DNA from: Epiperipatus broadwayi
Taxonomy: Eukaryota > Onychophora > Udeonychophora > Euonychophora > Peripatidae
Length of the DNA: 64,000 nucleotides
NCBI GenBank assembly: GCA_028023455.1
Contig: JAQFVV010012418.1
Span: 11,163,224-11,227,223, forward strand
Direction: 5' to 3'
This document shows, one piece after another, positions 35,701 to 53,600 of this stretch (position 1 is its first letter; every line of letters begins with the position of its first letter). Position numbers and translations under genes: made by a program. The notes below the pieces were generated by a model. The model searched no databases, had not been told where the DNA came from, and was given only the letters and a program-made list of their open reading frames with translations.

Positions 35701-35950
35701 CAAAGAGCTTGGAAAGTCATAAGAATACCATAAGTTGATTATTTAGTGTAGTGTTCTTATGCCATTGGGATAGTATCATGTGGATATATCTCAATGTAGT
35801 CTGTCTCGCTCCCCGTGTCGTCGCTCCATGTCTCATGAAAATAATAAAATTTTTAATAATATAACTGTATTTATATTTTAAAGTTTAGAGCTAGTAGTAA
35901 TCATTTTTAATAAATAGAATTTCATTCATTTTGTTAGGACTGAGCTAGAG

Positions 35951-37040
35951 AGAGAACCCGGAATTTAAGTATAGATTATTTTTGGAGAGAGGCGACGGGG
36001 GAGGAGGGTACAATATAAATATAATTTGGCTTCAGGGTAATCTTCCCATTTCAAAATCAGATTTGCAGTTTTTTCATCAATTTTCTCATAATCTTTCATC
36101 TCTCAAAATTACTAGGATTTTAAAACAAACAAAAAAACTATTATTATTTTCTTATGTTTAACAACTTGTCCTGCTTTCTACCTGCTACTTTTACTGAAGT
36201 AGAGCTGTCAATAATTGATGAGATTTTCTTTTTACAATTGATTTCATGGTAGTGAGATTGACTTTTTGCATATCATAGCATTAATATAAGATTATTTTTC
36301 TTTCAGAGTAATTTGTTTAGGGCTTAAATACATTTTTTTCATGCTGAGTCTTCAAATAAATTTTTGATCACTGCAATGTGTTTAGTAATTTGGAAATCCA
36401 TTCAATTGTTTTGTGGCAGCACCAATATATATAATTCAAACAAATTTATTTAACACAGTATTCAAAATTAAATAATATATTCTTTAATGGTTGATAAAGA
36501 TTGTCAATGAAACAATCAAAAGTACTTCCAGTAAAGAATATATTCTTTAATTTTAATACTGTGTTAAATAAATTTGTTTGAATTATTATTATATGATTTA
36601 AAAATACAGACATTTAATGGTTATATATATATATCCATTTAATTAGGGAAGCTAACCTCAATATTCTTAGTATTTAGATTTTGTACAATGAGTATGCTGT
36701 TAGTAGTCTAAGTTTGGGTACTTGTTTTTGGGAAATGTGGTGTATGTGGATCTTCAAGTCTGCATTGATGTTTCATGAATCATTCCAATAACAATTCAGG
36801 ATAAATTCTTTAAATTTTTGAAAATTGTTTGGTCTACTGAATAAGTTTAACCATGTCTGAAATGTCCCCTATGAGTGACTACATGCAACGATTAATTGCT
36901 TCAGTTATTATATTTAAAGTAAATCACTTTTTAAAGTTTTCTAGTTAATTCACTTGGTGGTGTAATTTACAAAAGACTTCATTTTTATGAACTAGTTATC
37001 AATGCTATCTCTGAATATGTTAGGGTTTGAACTTATTTTC
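35951..37040. other. AT-rich sequence with a small hairpin element
   Basis: No gene recognised. A short GA/GC-rich patch lies near 35,940-36,010 at the outer end of the palindrome arm. The only clear structure is the fold-back at 36,432-36,585, listed separately. Confidence 0.5.
36432..36585. mobile_element. Small fold-back (MITE-like) element
   Basis: Inverted arms of about 55 bp (36,432-36,487 and 36,531-36,585) share AATTCAAACAAATTTATTTA, CACAGTATT and AATATATTCTTTAA, around a ~45-bp centre. No coding capacity; about 154 bp in total. Confidence 0.7.
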
Positions 37041-37850
37041 CATTTTTCCTGTATATTATTTATTTTCATTTTAGAAAAAGTTGCAAATGGGATTCTCATA
37101 TGTTAATTTTCTCTTTATGATTATTATTTTTTCAGTGTTCTTCCATAATTTTGTATATGAATTTTTACCCTCTTATTTTCATCTTGGCTTTTTTTTTTTG
37201 CTATCTTACATCCATTTGGAAGTTTTGCATTAGTTCTTTTTACTTTTTTTCTTATTTAATTTTTCCATCATCTCAAGCTACTGGATGATTTTATTACTTT
37301 TTTTGCACACTGATTCCATCCTTGACATTTTGATTGTTTTATGAATGTAATCATTTTTTTTATTTGTTATCTTTTGTCTGTTAAGTTATTTACTAGATTA
37401 GACACATCTTTTATGTTATTGTGTCTCAGTAAATATTTTTAATTCTTTGGATATATTATTAATTTGGCTTTTCATTTGGTTCTTGGTTTTCAGTTATGTT
37501 TATTGATTGGTTTTAGCTATTTTTATTTGTATGATCATGTTTTCCTATTTATTTTTCGTTGTTTTCTTTATACATTTGTTTATATATTTTTTCAAACTTT
37601 TTGATTATCACCATTGGCATTTATTCGTTCTTCTTTACTTCTGGAGATTCCTTGATCTCTAGAACATTATCATCTTTACTATTATTGATTCTGAATTTTT
37701 AAAATCTTTTTTGTCAGTTGTTCCACCTTATTTTCTATTTTATAAGCTTTCAGTTTGTTTTGCATTTAGTTGTTTACATTGTAATTTATTTATATTTTTG
37801 CTTATTTTCTATCATTTAATGGTATATCTTTCATCTTCTCTATTATAGAG
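37040..37850 (-). pseudogene. Relic coiled-coil ORF, L1/Tx1-type ORF1-like
   Basis: The plus strand is strikingly T-rich here. On the minus strand a decayed frame near 37,770-37,690 reads KLKAYKIENKVEQLTKKILK, a heptad-like run, followed by DDNVLEIKESPEVKK. In L1/Tx1 non-LTR elements the ORF1 protein has a coiled coil ending in a Glu/Arg/Asn-rich turn followed by a short strand such as this. Many stops interrupt it, and no ORF2 is seen next to it. The assignment rests on pattern only. Confidence 0.35.
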
Positions 37851-37860
37851 TTGTTTTGTA

Positions 37861-38392
37861 TAATATTGATAATTAAACAATATTTATCTAAATCGCATGT
37901 TGTTAAAATTGATAATAAATTGAAAGTATGCTAGCCTTTCACATGCGCAATTATAACTAAGACAGCCAATCAGATTTTAAACAGCTATCTAATAAACAAT
38001 CAAGCTAAGACACGAGACAGAAATTTTGATAGAAAAGGTTGATACCAACCTTTTCTAAACTTAACTTTTATATATATAAGCCAGTCTTAAGCATCTTAGC
38101 ATGAAAGCTTTAAATATATAAACATATACAATTATCATTCATTGTGTTATTAATATAATATATTATGGCACAAAATCTCAGATTTACTATACCGCGATTT
38201 TCATAGCAGCAACATATGTAAACAATATTTATCTAAATCGCATGTTGTTAAAATTGATAATAAATTGAAAGTATGCTAGCCTTTCTTAGCTTGATTGTTT
38301 ATTAGATAGCTGTTTAAAATCTGATTGGCTGTCTCAGTTATAATTGCGCATGTGAAAGGCTAGCATACTTTCAATTTATTATCAATATTGAT
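37861..38392. repeat. Mosaic direct/inverted duplication
   Basis: Segment A (37,876-37,940) is followed by B (37,941-38,009) and a unique centre C (38,010-38,220). A then recurs in direct orientation (38,221-38,285), followed by B inverted (38,286-38,354) and the 3' half of A inverted (38,355-38,390). Copies are almost identical. C contains a 10-bp hairpin AGAAAAGGTT / AACCTTTTCT (38,030-38,056) and a TATA-like run (38,067-38,080), and B has CCAATCAG (37,966). The pattern suggests inversion or template switching between repeats. Confidence 0.85.
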
Positions 38393-39570
38393 AATTGCTG
38401 TTTCTTTACTTATTATTAACTGTTATACTGTAATTTTATTTGAATTAATATGCTTATTTGCTAGATATTGTCCATTTAATTTCAAGATCTATATATAATT
38501 AACGTTCATGTATAAATACTTATTTTAATAAAGTAATAGGAGCTTCATTTTAGCAAAATTACATTGCATTAAAATTTGTATCAAGAAGTTGATAGCATAT
38601 GCTGAAAAATATTCCTAAAAATCCATCAAGATATCATGCTCAGAAATCAAGTATAACAACAAATGATACTGGCAAGATATGATTACAAAATTAGCTAATA
38701 TAAATAAATGCTATGGTACTCACAAAAAGTGCAGTCGGATGCTAACTTACAAATAGTAACTTTCAGAATTATATAATATTACAGAAATTAAATATTGCCT
38801 ACTAATAATAACTACAAGAATGCTACAATATTTAGAGTTTTCATTACTAAACAGATACACACCTGGACATCAATGCAGCTTATCTCTGAATATAATTATC
38901 CTATCTTTTGTTACATCAGGCAACTGACTATAATTTAACACTCTATTTATTTTAGAAGTAACATATCTATAAATTATGGATCAATGTATTTCTGGTGGTT
39001 TTTAGATGATAATTTTGAGATAGCTATAAGCATCATCATTGTAAATGGACACATATTAAAAATGTTATTTCATATTGGTTGATTGATTCCTTATTTCAGA
39101 ATAAAAGATAAGGATTATTGCTAATATTGCAGCAACATTTACAGTTAGAAAATTTCTGATGAATATGGCCAATATCCTCAAACTTGGACAAACTTTACTC
39201 TCTGCAAATTGAATTTCTCTCACATTGGTTGTATTCTGACATTGCAATCTATAGAATATCAAAATCTTCTTGACATACTTTTTACAAACTTTCTATAATT
39301 TCTGTCTATCTCTTTAACAAAAACATATTTTTTAGACCTAGTCATTCATGTTTGCATAACTTTCTCAAAAACAAATCAGAGTTTTTCACTTTGCTTTCTA
39401 AATTTTTAATTACTCATAACTTCAATGGAAAATAGATTATTTGGCAAATTGTAATTTTTAATATATATTTATAATTTTTACACATTAAAAAATATATAAA
39501 TTCAAAATATTTTTATCAGTTATATTCTATGAAAATTTAGAGCAAATTGTGACAATTTTTTTTAAATGTC
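38393..39570. other. AT-rich sequence without recognised genes
   Basis: No supported feature except a segment at 39,290-39,460 resembling 29,950-30,110, which may be a dispersed repeat. A 65-codon frame at 39,065-39,262 (minus) has no recognisable content. Confidence 0.45.
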
Positions 39571-39573
39571 ATA

Positions 39574-39656
39574 GCATCGGCCAGGATGCGAACCTGCAAC
39601 CCAGGCAACTGCCTGCTAGTGCAAGGCAGTCATGCTGACCTCTCGACCACCAATGC
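39574..39656 (-). tRNA. tRNA-like sequence (pseudogene or SINE head)
   Basis: On the minus strand 83 nt begin GCATTGG and end CCGATGC, which pair over seven positions as an acceptor stem (one G-U). A box A-like TGGTCGAGAGGTCAG follows the stem, and the box B-like GGTTCGCATCC sits in a T-arm (CAGG..CCTG). The length fits the class with a long variable arm. The anticodon arm CTGCC...GGCAG has an oversized loop and the invariant A of the T-loop is C, so it is probably not a functional tRNA. Confidence 0.5.
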
Positions 39657-40027
39657 AAGATTTTTGAATTTAAGAATATATAAAAAATAACGTTCTCAGT
39701 TAATGTTAAAAAGTTATCTTTTAATATATTATGTGCAGTTTAAATTATACTTTTAGATATTTTATTGAAAGTTCTGTTTTATTTTGATATAATTTGAAAT
39801 AAACGTTATTAGTACAGAGAATTAGAGCAAGGTACCCAATTAGTATGTGATTCAAATAATGCTTCTTTCTTTTATTATTCCTTGTAATTTTTTTCAAATA
39901 ACTATTTTTCCCTGCTTTTATTTAAAAGTGAAAATAGATGTAGTTTAGTAAAGTAAGAAAGCAATTCAATATAAAATATTTATTTTCAATTGGCTATATC
40001 ATTATAACTCCTAAAGAAAAAAATGTA

Positions 40028-41820
<1,793 letters not shown>

Positions 41821-41899
41821 AACACAAACATGTGTAAATACTTTTCATACTATATTTATTAATGAAACATAAAAACAAATATACAATTGCATATTTACA

Positions 41900-43290
41900 C
41901 TATATTTACAATGGTTGCACTGCACCTGCTACTATTGGTAAGGTAAAGCTTCTAGTTCTAGGGTAAATTACAGAATAAGAAACTGCACTTGTCCTTATAG
42001 GTATTCTCCATCTTCCAAGTATATTGTGACAGCATGAATAGGTTTGGTGAAACTTCTGGATACATTTGACAGCTTACTTTGTGGGTTTGTTTCCAGCAGC
42101 TTCTAATATTGAATATGGACTTATCTCATTGTGTCAACCATTTTCTTATAGTTATTTTATGGAGAATGTTGATTCTGCCTTCCACTTCTGAAACAGTAGT
42201 TTTCTGATCATGCCTTCCAAAAGTTTGACTGTTTCTTCCAGATTTCCATGTCTAATGGAAACATTAAGATTGATTGAGCCTTACTGCCTATTGACCCATT
42301 CTTTCCATTGGCTATGGATTATCTATTTGTTTGCACATTATCTAGAGATGATGGATGCTCAATCTGATCAAGATAAGATGGAAATTTGGACTTTTCAATT
42401 ATTTGAAGGCAAGGTATGATATGTATAACATTTTCTTCTCCTGACTAAAATTACTCTCAGACAATATAGCCACACAGATGCAATTGTGAACATTTTTGCT
42501 TTATGGGCTCATCCAGCTTGATGATTTCTTCAGATCTACTGTCACTATTTGTCAATCTTGAAGGTACAGGGCTGGTAACCCATCACTGGTAGATTGTGTC
42601 ACTTGTTTATTGTCTGGTCTACCTGATTTTTGATGTGCAGTTTAACTTTAGTTGATTTTGATGTCTACAATCTTGCTATACATCAGCTGTTTTAACCACT
42701 GCTGTTTATAGTCCTTTAACTTTGATCATAACTGCTAGAACTCTTTTGGTAGTTCCCTTTCACAGTTTCTATCCACTTTTTTTACACTTTTGTTTTATTT
42801 TAGCTTAAACCTGGATTAAGAACTATTTAGCTCTGGGGTCTGTATATGCACTTCTAGGTTTCCTATCACTTTTTTGACACCTGCCTTTTAAGTAGGTTTA
42901 GTGACACTGAGCTGTATTTGGAAGCTTGCCTCATCAGCATTTGGTTCTATAAGCATCTAATCCTGAAGGTGGACTTATCTCATTGCTTCAACCATTTTGC
43001 TTATAGCTATTGTCTGCAGAATGTAAATTTTGTCTTTCAGATACAAGATGGTAGTTCTCTTACTATCTTGGCAGATTTTTATTCCTAATGAAAACATTTA
43101 GATTCAGTGAGGATCATCATCGATTTTCCCATTCTTGCTGTTGGCTATGCATTACCTATTTGTATAAGCATTGTTTAGAGACAATGGGTGCCCAATCTAA
43201 ACTAGATAAAATAGAAATTTGGATTGGTTGATTATTTGAAGGCAAAGTGAGTTATGATCACCTGATAGTAAAAACCATGTTTAAATATGT
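41900..43290 (+). repeat. Diverged tandem duplication with exon-like segments
   Basis: Two direct units about 840 bp apart share GGACTTATCTCATTG, CAACCATTTT, TAATG(G)AAACATT, TTGGCTATG, and AGAAATTTGGA / GGAAATTTGGA followed by TTATTTGAAGGCAA. In both, the conserved segment is preceded by a pyrimidine tract plus CAG (42,239; 43,040) and followed by a donor-like site (AAG|GTATGA at 42,413; AAA|GTGAGT at 43,248). Unit 1 is open for 69 codons (42,210-42,419); unit 2 reads the same peptide pattern with one internal stop. They could be duplicated exons of an unknown gene or a mobile repeat; I do not recognise the protein. Confidence 0.4.
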
Positions 43291-43454
43291 AACTGTTTGT
43301 TTGATAGTTAGTGATTATGATATTTTACTTGTAATTATGCGTTAAATATTTCTATAATGTAGAATTAATTAATAAATATTTTTTAAAAAATTCTTTATTT
43401 AAACTTTTCAAACACATTCAACTATTAGAGTAGTAAACAAATTTTTATGTAATA

Positions 43455-43490
43455 CAATGTTTCAAGGGATATTATTTTCTCTTCTTCAGG
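43455..43490 (-). other. Hammerhead-like tail motif, isolated copy
   Basis: On the minus strand CCTGAAGAAGAG is followed about 14 bases later by TTGAAACATTG, the same arrangement as in the SINE-like units at 44.3-44.7 kb. It probably marks another decayed repeat of that group. Confidence 0.4.
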
Positions 43491-43499
43491 TAATGTTAG

Positions 43500-44170
43500 A
43501 CAGATTAGTGATAGTATTAATGTAGTATTGCCATACATCAATCTTCAGTTAAAAATGGAGGAATTATAAAAACCTTTATAGATAAGGATGTAAAATTTCT
43601 AATGACTTATCTTTAACCCAATAGCATCTTTAGTTAAAGTGGCACCCCTTAAAATCAGTATTTCTAAATATAAGATTTGATTCCCATGCTAGCATGGTTA
43701 AAAGAGATGACAAAAATATCTTTACAAAATGAAGAATAAAAATTGTGTATTATATTATTATTATTAGCAGTTGAACATATTTGAAAAGTTTAAAAAAGTT
43801 TAAATTTTTCTAAAGATGTTTACAGTTACTCTATTTATGTAATTTCCCTTCATTTTTAATTGTGTGTGTAATTTTAATGTTATTACAAATTTGATCAGAA
43901 TGTAATGTATTTTATTTTTTTAAGTTTCCTATTTTAATTTAAAACCAATATATAATTAAATCTTGTTTATCACGACCATTTGTGCATTTGTATTTTATAT
44001 ATATTTATGTGTTTATATATCTTTTATTTTTAAACGAAACAGGTATAAGAAAGTAATATGCAACATGTTTTCTTCACATAAAATTTATTTACTGAATTTA
44101 TTGCGGAAAAAAAACTTTTTTTAGCAAAGGGTTAAAAAAAGGTCTGAAGGTTTGTAATGATGTTATATTA
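43500..44170. other. AT-rich sequence without recognised features
   Basis: No supportable gene or element was seen in this interval. Confidence 0.5.
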
Positions 44171-44314
44171 TAAGATGTAATATGTTGGACTATTTCCATC
44201 ATTTATGAGTGAATGTTGAATGTACAGAAAATTTTAAAGTTCATTTAAACTTTCAAAACACAAACAACTTGTTAGTAATAACACACAAATAGACAATACA
44301 GGTTAGTAATTACA

Positions 44315-44353
44315 CAACGTTTCGAGTAGTAGTATTCTCCACTCTTCTTCAGG
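44315..44353 (-). ncRNA. Hammerhead-like motif (left copy)
   Basis: On the minus strand the sequence contains CTGAAGA, which fits the hammerhead core CUGANGA, and CGAAAC, which fits the second core segment. They are separated by about 20 nt able to form a GAGT/ACTC stem. The cleavage site and stems I and III are not clear to me. The right-hand copies (about 44,577-44,613 and 44,690-44,726) carry CAAAAC instead of CGAAAC and so have lost a core G. Confidence 0.35.
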
Positions 44354-44460
44354 TGTTGCTGGCCTATATGCACAGTGACAATATTCACTTTGAAGTTGAA
44401 CTCGCACCTTTAGATTCTTGAATATCGAATTTTAAGGCAAACACTCTACCAACTGCCTTT

Positions 44461-44536
44461 GACAGAATAGCTCAGTTAGTAGAGCGCTTGCCTTAAAATT
44501 CGATATTCAAGAATCTAAAGGTGCGAGTTCAATGTC
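44461..44536 (+). tRNA. tRNA-like head of SINE-like unit
   Basis: TAGCTCAGTTAGTAGAGC is an excellent box A and D-arm, and GGTGCGAGTTCAA is a box B-like T-arm; GACA at the start can pair with TGTC at the end. The distance between the two boxes is about 12 nt longer than in a normal tRNA, with an extra arm in the anticodon region, so this is a tRNA-derived repeat rather than a tRNA gene. The complementary copy lies at 44,395-44,463 on the minus strand. Confidence 0.6.
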
Positions 44537-44541
44537 TAAGC

Positions 44542-44764
44542 GAATATTATCACTGTGCATATAGTCCAGAAACACTGGAAGAAGAGTGGAGAATAATACT
44601 CCTCAAAACATTGTGTAATTACTAACCTGTATTGTCTATTTGTGTGTTATTACGAATATTATCACTGTGCATATAGTCCAGAAACACCGGAAGAAGAGTG
44701 GAGAATAATACTCCTCAAAACATTGTGTAATTACTAACCTGTATTGTCTATTTGTGTGTTATTA
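44542..44764 (+). repeat. 112-bp tandem duplication in SINE tail
   Basis: Two almost identical copies (CGAATATTATCACTGTGCAT at each start, TTGTGTGTTATTAC at each end) in the right half of the palindrome; the left half has only one. Confidence 0.9.
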
Positions 44765-44867
44765 CTAACAAATTGTTTGTATTTGGAAAGTTTAAAAAAA
44801 GTTTAAAATTTTCTGTACATTCAACATTCACTCATAAATGATGGAAATAGTCCAACATATAATCTTA

Positions 44868-50651
<5,784 letters not shown>

Positions 50652-50703
<52 letters not shown>
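50652..50703. repeat. (TA)n tract, target of LTR element 2
   Basis: About 26 TA units directly before the 5' LTR; the tract continues after the 3' LTR at 57,619-57,634, so the element inserted into a TA microsatellite. Confidence 0.95.
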
Positions 50704-50705
<2 letters not shown>

Positions 50706-53376
50706 AAGCAGTCGGATCTGAGTTCGATCCTAGCTTCATGACATCTAGCCATGAGCCCACTTCAAACCCTAGTACTAACCTTAAATTTCCGATGCAATGG
50801 GGCTTTATACATTCAATCCACACTAATTTCCATAAAGAATAACTTATTTCATAAATGCATACTAAAATTAATTAGTTTCAGATTTAAATTGATCAATTCT
50901 ATTAATAAATTCATGATAGAATTATTCATGAATTTATATATTATAACTGCGTGGATTGTGCATATATATTTGTAAATATTTAAATATATATAATTGTTTA
51001 AAAGTTTCATTGCGTCGGGAATGTTTGATTTTATTTTTAAATAATTTGCTAAAGTTTTATTGATTAAAAGCTACATTCTTTCGATAAGCTTTCAGATTTT
51101 CCCTTTCCAAAAACAACAGTTAAAGTTTTATTAATTAGAAAAAAAGATAAGGATTTCCTAATTAAAATCATTTTCTGATTTTAAGAATTCATTTTCTAAT
51201 TAGAAAATGAATTCAAGTTAATGAGTTTGAAAGCCTTATCGAGGGAATGTATCTAAAAACAACCAGTAAATCTAAAAACATTGATAATGAAAGAAGCGCT
51301 AGCCTGAAGGCATCAGAGGACAGATATATAGCTCTGAAAAGTTAGAAAAACTCTTTGAGAGAAGTGCAAAGTCCATCTTTGTTGTAGAGAAGTGCAGTAA
51401 ACTCTGTGCATTTTAAAATTACAAATTAAATAAGTGTTTCTATCATGGTGAAGAGCTAAAATGTCAGGAATCTGGCTATGGTTCCTGAAGTCCCCTAACA
51501 ATCTTCAATGAGGCTGCTGAATCTTTTCCGGACCAATCATGCTGCTAAAATTGTGAAAATTCATTAAAATACTGTTCAAGTAATCGACCAAATGTGTGCC
51601 TACATTTTTTTACCAACTCGGACGTGTAACCTAAGAACCAGCCCCGGAAGAAATGGGTAATATGTTTTCATAATGAACCTTAAACTTTCTGGCCAGTTTC
51701 GAACTTTACTTTACACTCCCTTTAAGAGCTCTTTTCATTTTTAATGTAATAATCCTTTGTAAAACCTTTTATTCATGCTATTTTAAATTTATATCATAGT
51801 TCTCTCAACCTCTAGTCTTTAAACTTTCTCTTTTCTCACTTGGCGGTTCATTTACTATATTATATATATATATATATTTATCGTGTGATTTATTAATGTT
51901 ATTTATTTTTAATTATATGCCAATAATCTTTCGACTCGATGATCTCCTTTGTTTTCTTTGCCTTGTGCAAATAATAATATATTAATTCTAATAGTAATTC
52001 TCACCCATTAGAACTAGATTTACCATTCTATCAATTATTGAGTCGAAAGAAATTATTAAATGTGTGTTATTTTTATAATTGGCTAATAATAAATTATTAG
52101 CTCCATTTTTAATCTATGCCACCGCTATTTTCTCGTTTCACTAATATTTATTTCTTTCTTCATATAAAATCTTAAAATGTTTTTTTTTTTGAAAAAGGGC
52201 TGATAAAGGAATCAAATAAATATATTCTAATTCAACTTTGTTATTTTCTATTAAGATTCAGGAAGGGCACGGTGATTGGGGCATAATTAATATGATTTGC
52301 AAATACTTTAAAATAGTTTTCATTAAAAGCTCATTTGACTTTAATTAATTGATCAAGTCATCATTTAGAGCATTCTATAGGGGTTTTAGTATTCAATAGA
52401 TGACTATCAAGTCATCATCTTCGAACATTGCTGACGTAGGGCAATCTTCCGCTCCATTAGGCTGGTCGGTGATCATATTTCTGTTATTTTAAATTATCGA
52501 GGAAGAAAGCACTTCCTCTCCTGTTCATATTAGTCAAAGGGCATAAGACTTGTCAGATGCAAGCCGCCATAGGACTTCGATTATCGACTAGCTATCGTCT
52601 TTCAATTTCACTTTATAGCTCATAATTCGTCAGCACCGTTGCCTCTCTGTTCCGGTAAAGCCCGCTCTGATGCTCGTAATTCATGATGAAGTGATTTAAA
52701 TTAAAGTCCAACAAATTCTCCAGTACTCAATAAGTTTTCCAATAAAGATTAAAGTTATGCCCTAAAATACGTATCTTGCTCTTCATGAATGGATTTGCGA
52801 ATGTGAAAATAAATATCACATTCTTCTATATAAAATAAGTAATCTTAATTTCCTTTACTAATGAATACCTTTATCTGCCTTTTATTTTCTTGTTGGGGGC
52901 ATAGACATAGACTTTCAAATATTGCGTAATATTCATTGGCATATAATAAGGACCGCCACTCTTATTATAATTATAAACTTTGTTTAAGGACTAGAATTAA
53001 TTAATATAATCATTATTTAAAATTCAAACAAAACAAATTATTATTATTAAATATTTTCTAAACATACTTGTTTTCTTAGTGCTTAATTCTTTCATAATTA
53101 TTTTAATGTTAATACTCGCTGTCTGTGTTGGCAACTCAAACATATACATATGATTCGATTTAAAATTATTTTAGTCATTTATTATCAGATATTAATGTCA
53201 GTTCAGGGGTCTCTGATCCTCACCAACCATTGAGCTAGTTTCTTGGTACATAGCAGTGTGCCGTCGATTTAGATTTCTACTAATCTGAGCTGTTGAGTTG
53301 GGTTTGAAATTCAGTTTGGTTCAGCTGAATTTGGATCCGACTTGCAGTTTAGATGTTGGGTTTTTTGACTGGTACA
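50704..53376 (+). repeat. 5' LTR of Gypsy element
   Basis: TG...CA repeat of 2673 bp. It contains a 30-bp perfect palindrome at 51,185-51,214 centred on CTAATTAG. A short TA microsatellite lies at about 51,858-51,877. Small frames in it are not genes. Confidence 0.93.
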
Positions 53377-53388
53377 TGGTTATGTTTT

Positions 53389-53403
53389 TGGCGCCCAAGG
53401 AAC
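53389..53403 (+). promoter_or_regulatory. Putative primer-binding site
   Basis: TGGCGCCCAAGGAAC begins 12 nt after the LTR end and resembles the TGGCGCC start of many tRNA-primed binding sites. The 12-nt gap is larger than usual, so this is tentative. Confidence 0.4.
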
Positions 53404-53600
53404 CCAAACCCAGAGACTGTAAAGCATCATACAGCAATAGACCCTTACAAGGCTCCAAGAAGAGATGAAGATGATCAGACCACACCAAAATAAGTTGTGG
53501 ATAGTAAAGATGAGTCAAATCAAGAAATGGTTGCAGAAACTGATTTAAATACAGACAGGGAAAAAAAGATGTTCAGACCACTAGTAAAATAAAATCAAAA

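Larger units (their letters stand above)
31498..35950 (+). repeat. Large palindrome, right arm (unknown ~4.5 kb unit)
   Basis: Plus-strand counterpart of 22,840-27,950. Blocks occur in the same order and roughly proportional spacing: inner terminus TTGTGCCCTT, GAAAGCTGGCCATA (31,718), CGTGAC...TATTATATG (32,005), ACCAATCAAAGG (32,311), a conserved ATG (32,570), a pyrimidine-tract plus AG (33,610), GCTGAAGGAATAGCTTTAGC (34,163), CACTGTGCCATC (34,246), GATATCC..TGTACATAATG (35,070) and TTCTTATGCCATTGGGATA (35,750). Conserved blocks separated by diverged stretches, with a conserved acceptor-like site, look like exons of a duplicated gene. An old mobile element with its own promoter is the main alternative. 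Confidence 0.7.
44171..44867. mobile_element. Palindromic pair of tRNA-derived SINE-like units
   Basis: Two copies of one repeat lie head to head with their tRNA-like heads meeting near 44,455. Outer ends share TGTTGGACTATTTCCATCAT; inward follow AATGTTGAATGTACAGAAAA, AACACACAAATAGACAATAC, the hammerhead-like motif, GCATATAG and the tRNA-like head. The right copy has an extra tandem duplication of 112 bp (44,542-44,653 and 44,654-44,764). The whole 700-bp segment is self-complementary. SINE identity is inferred from the box A and box B sequences. Confidence 0.75.

Noticed and set aside
53321-53518. Minus-strand ORF over the 5' LTR end
   Set aside because: It crosses the LTR-interior boundary on the antisense strand and has no family features.
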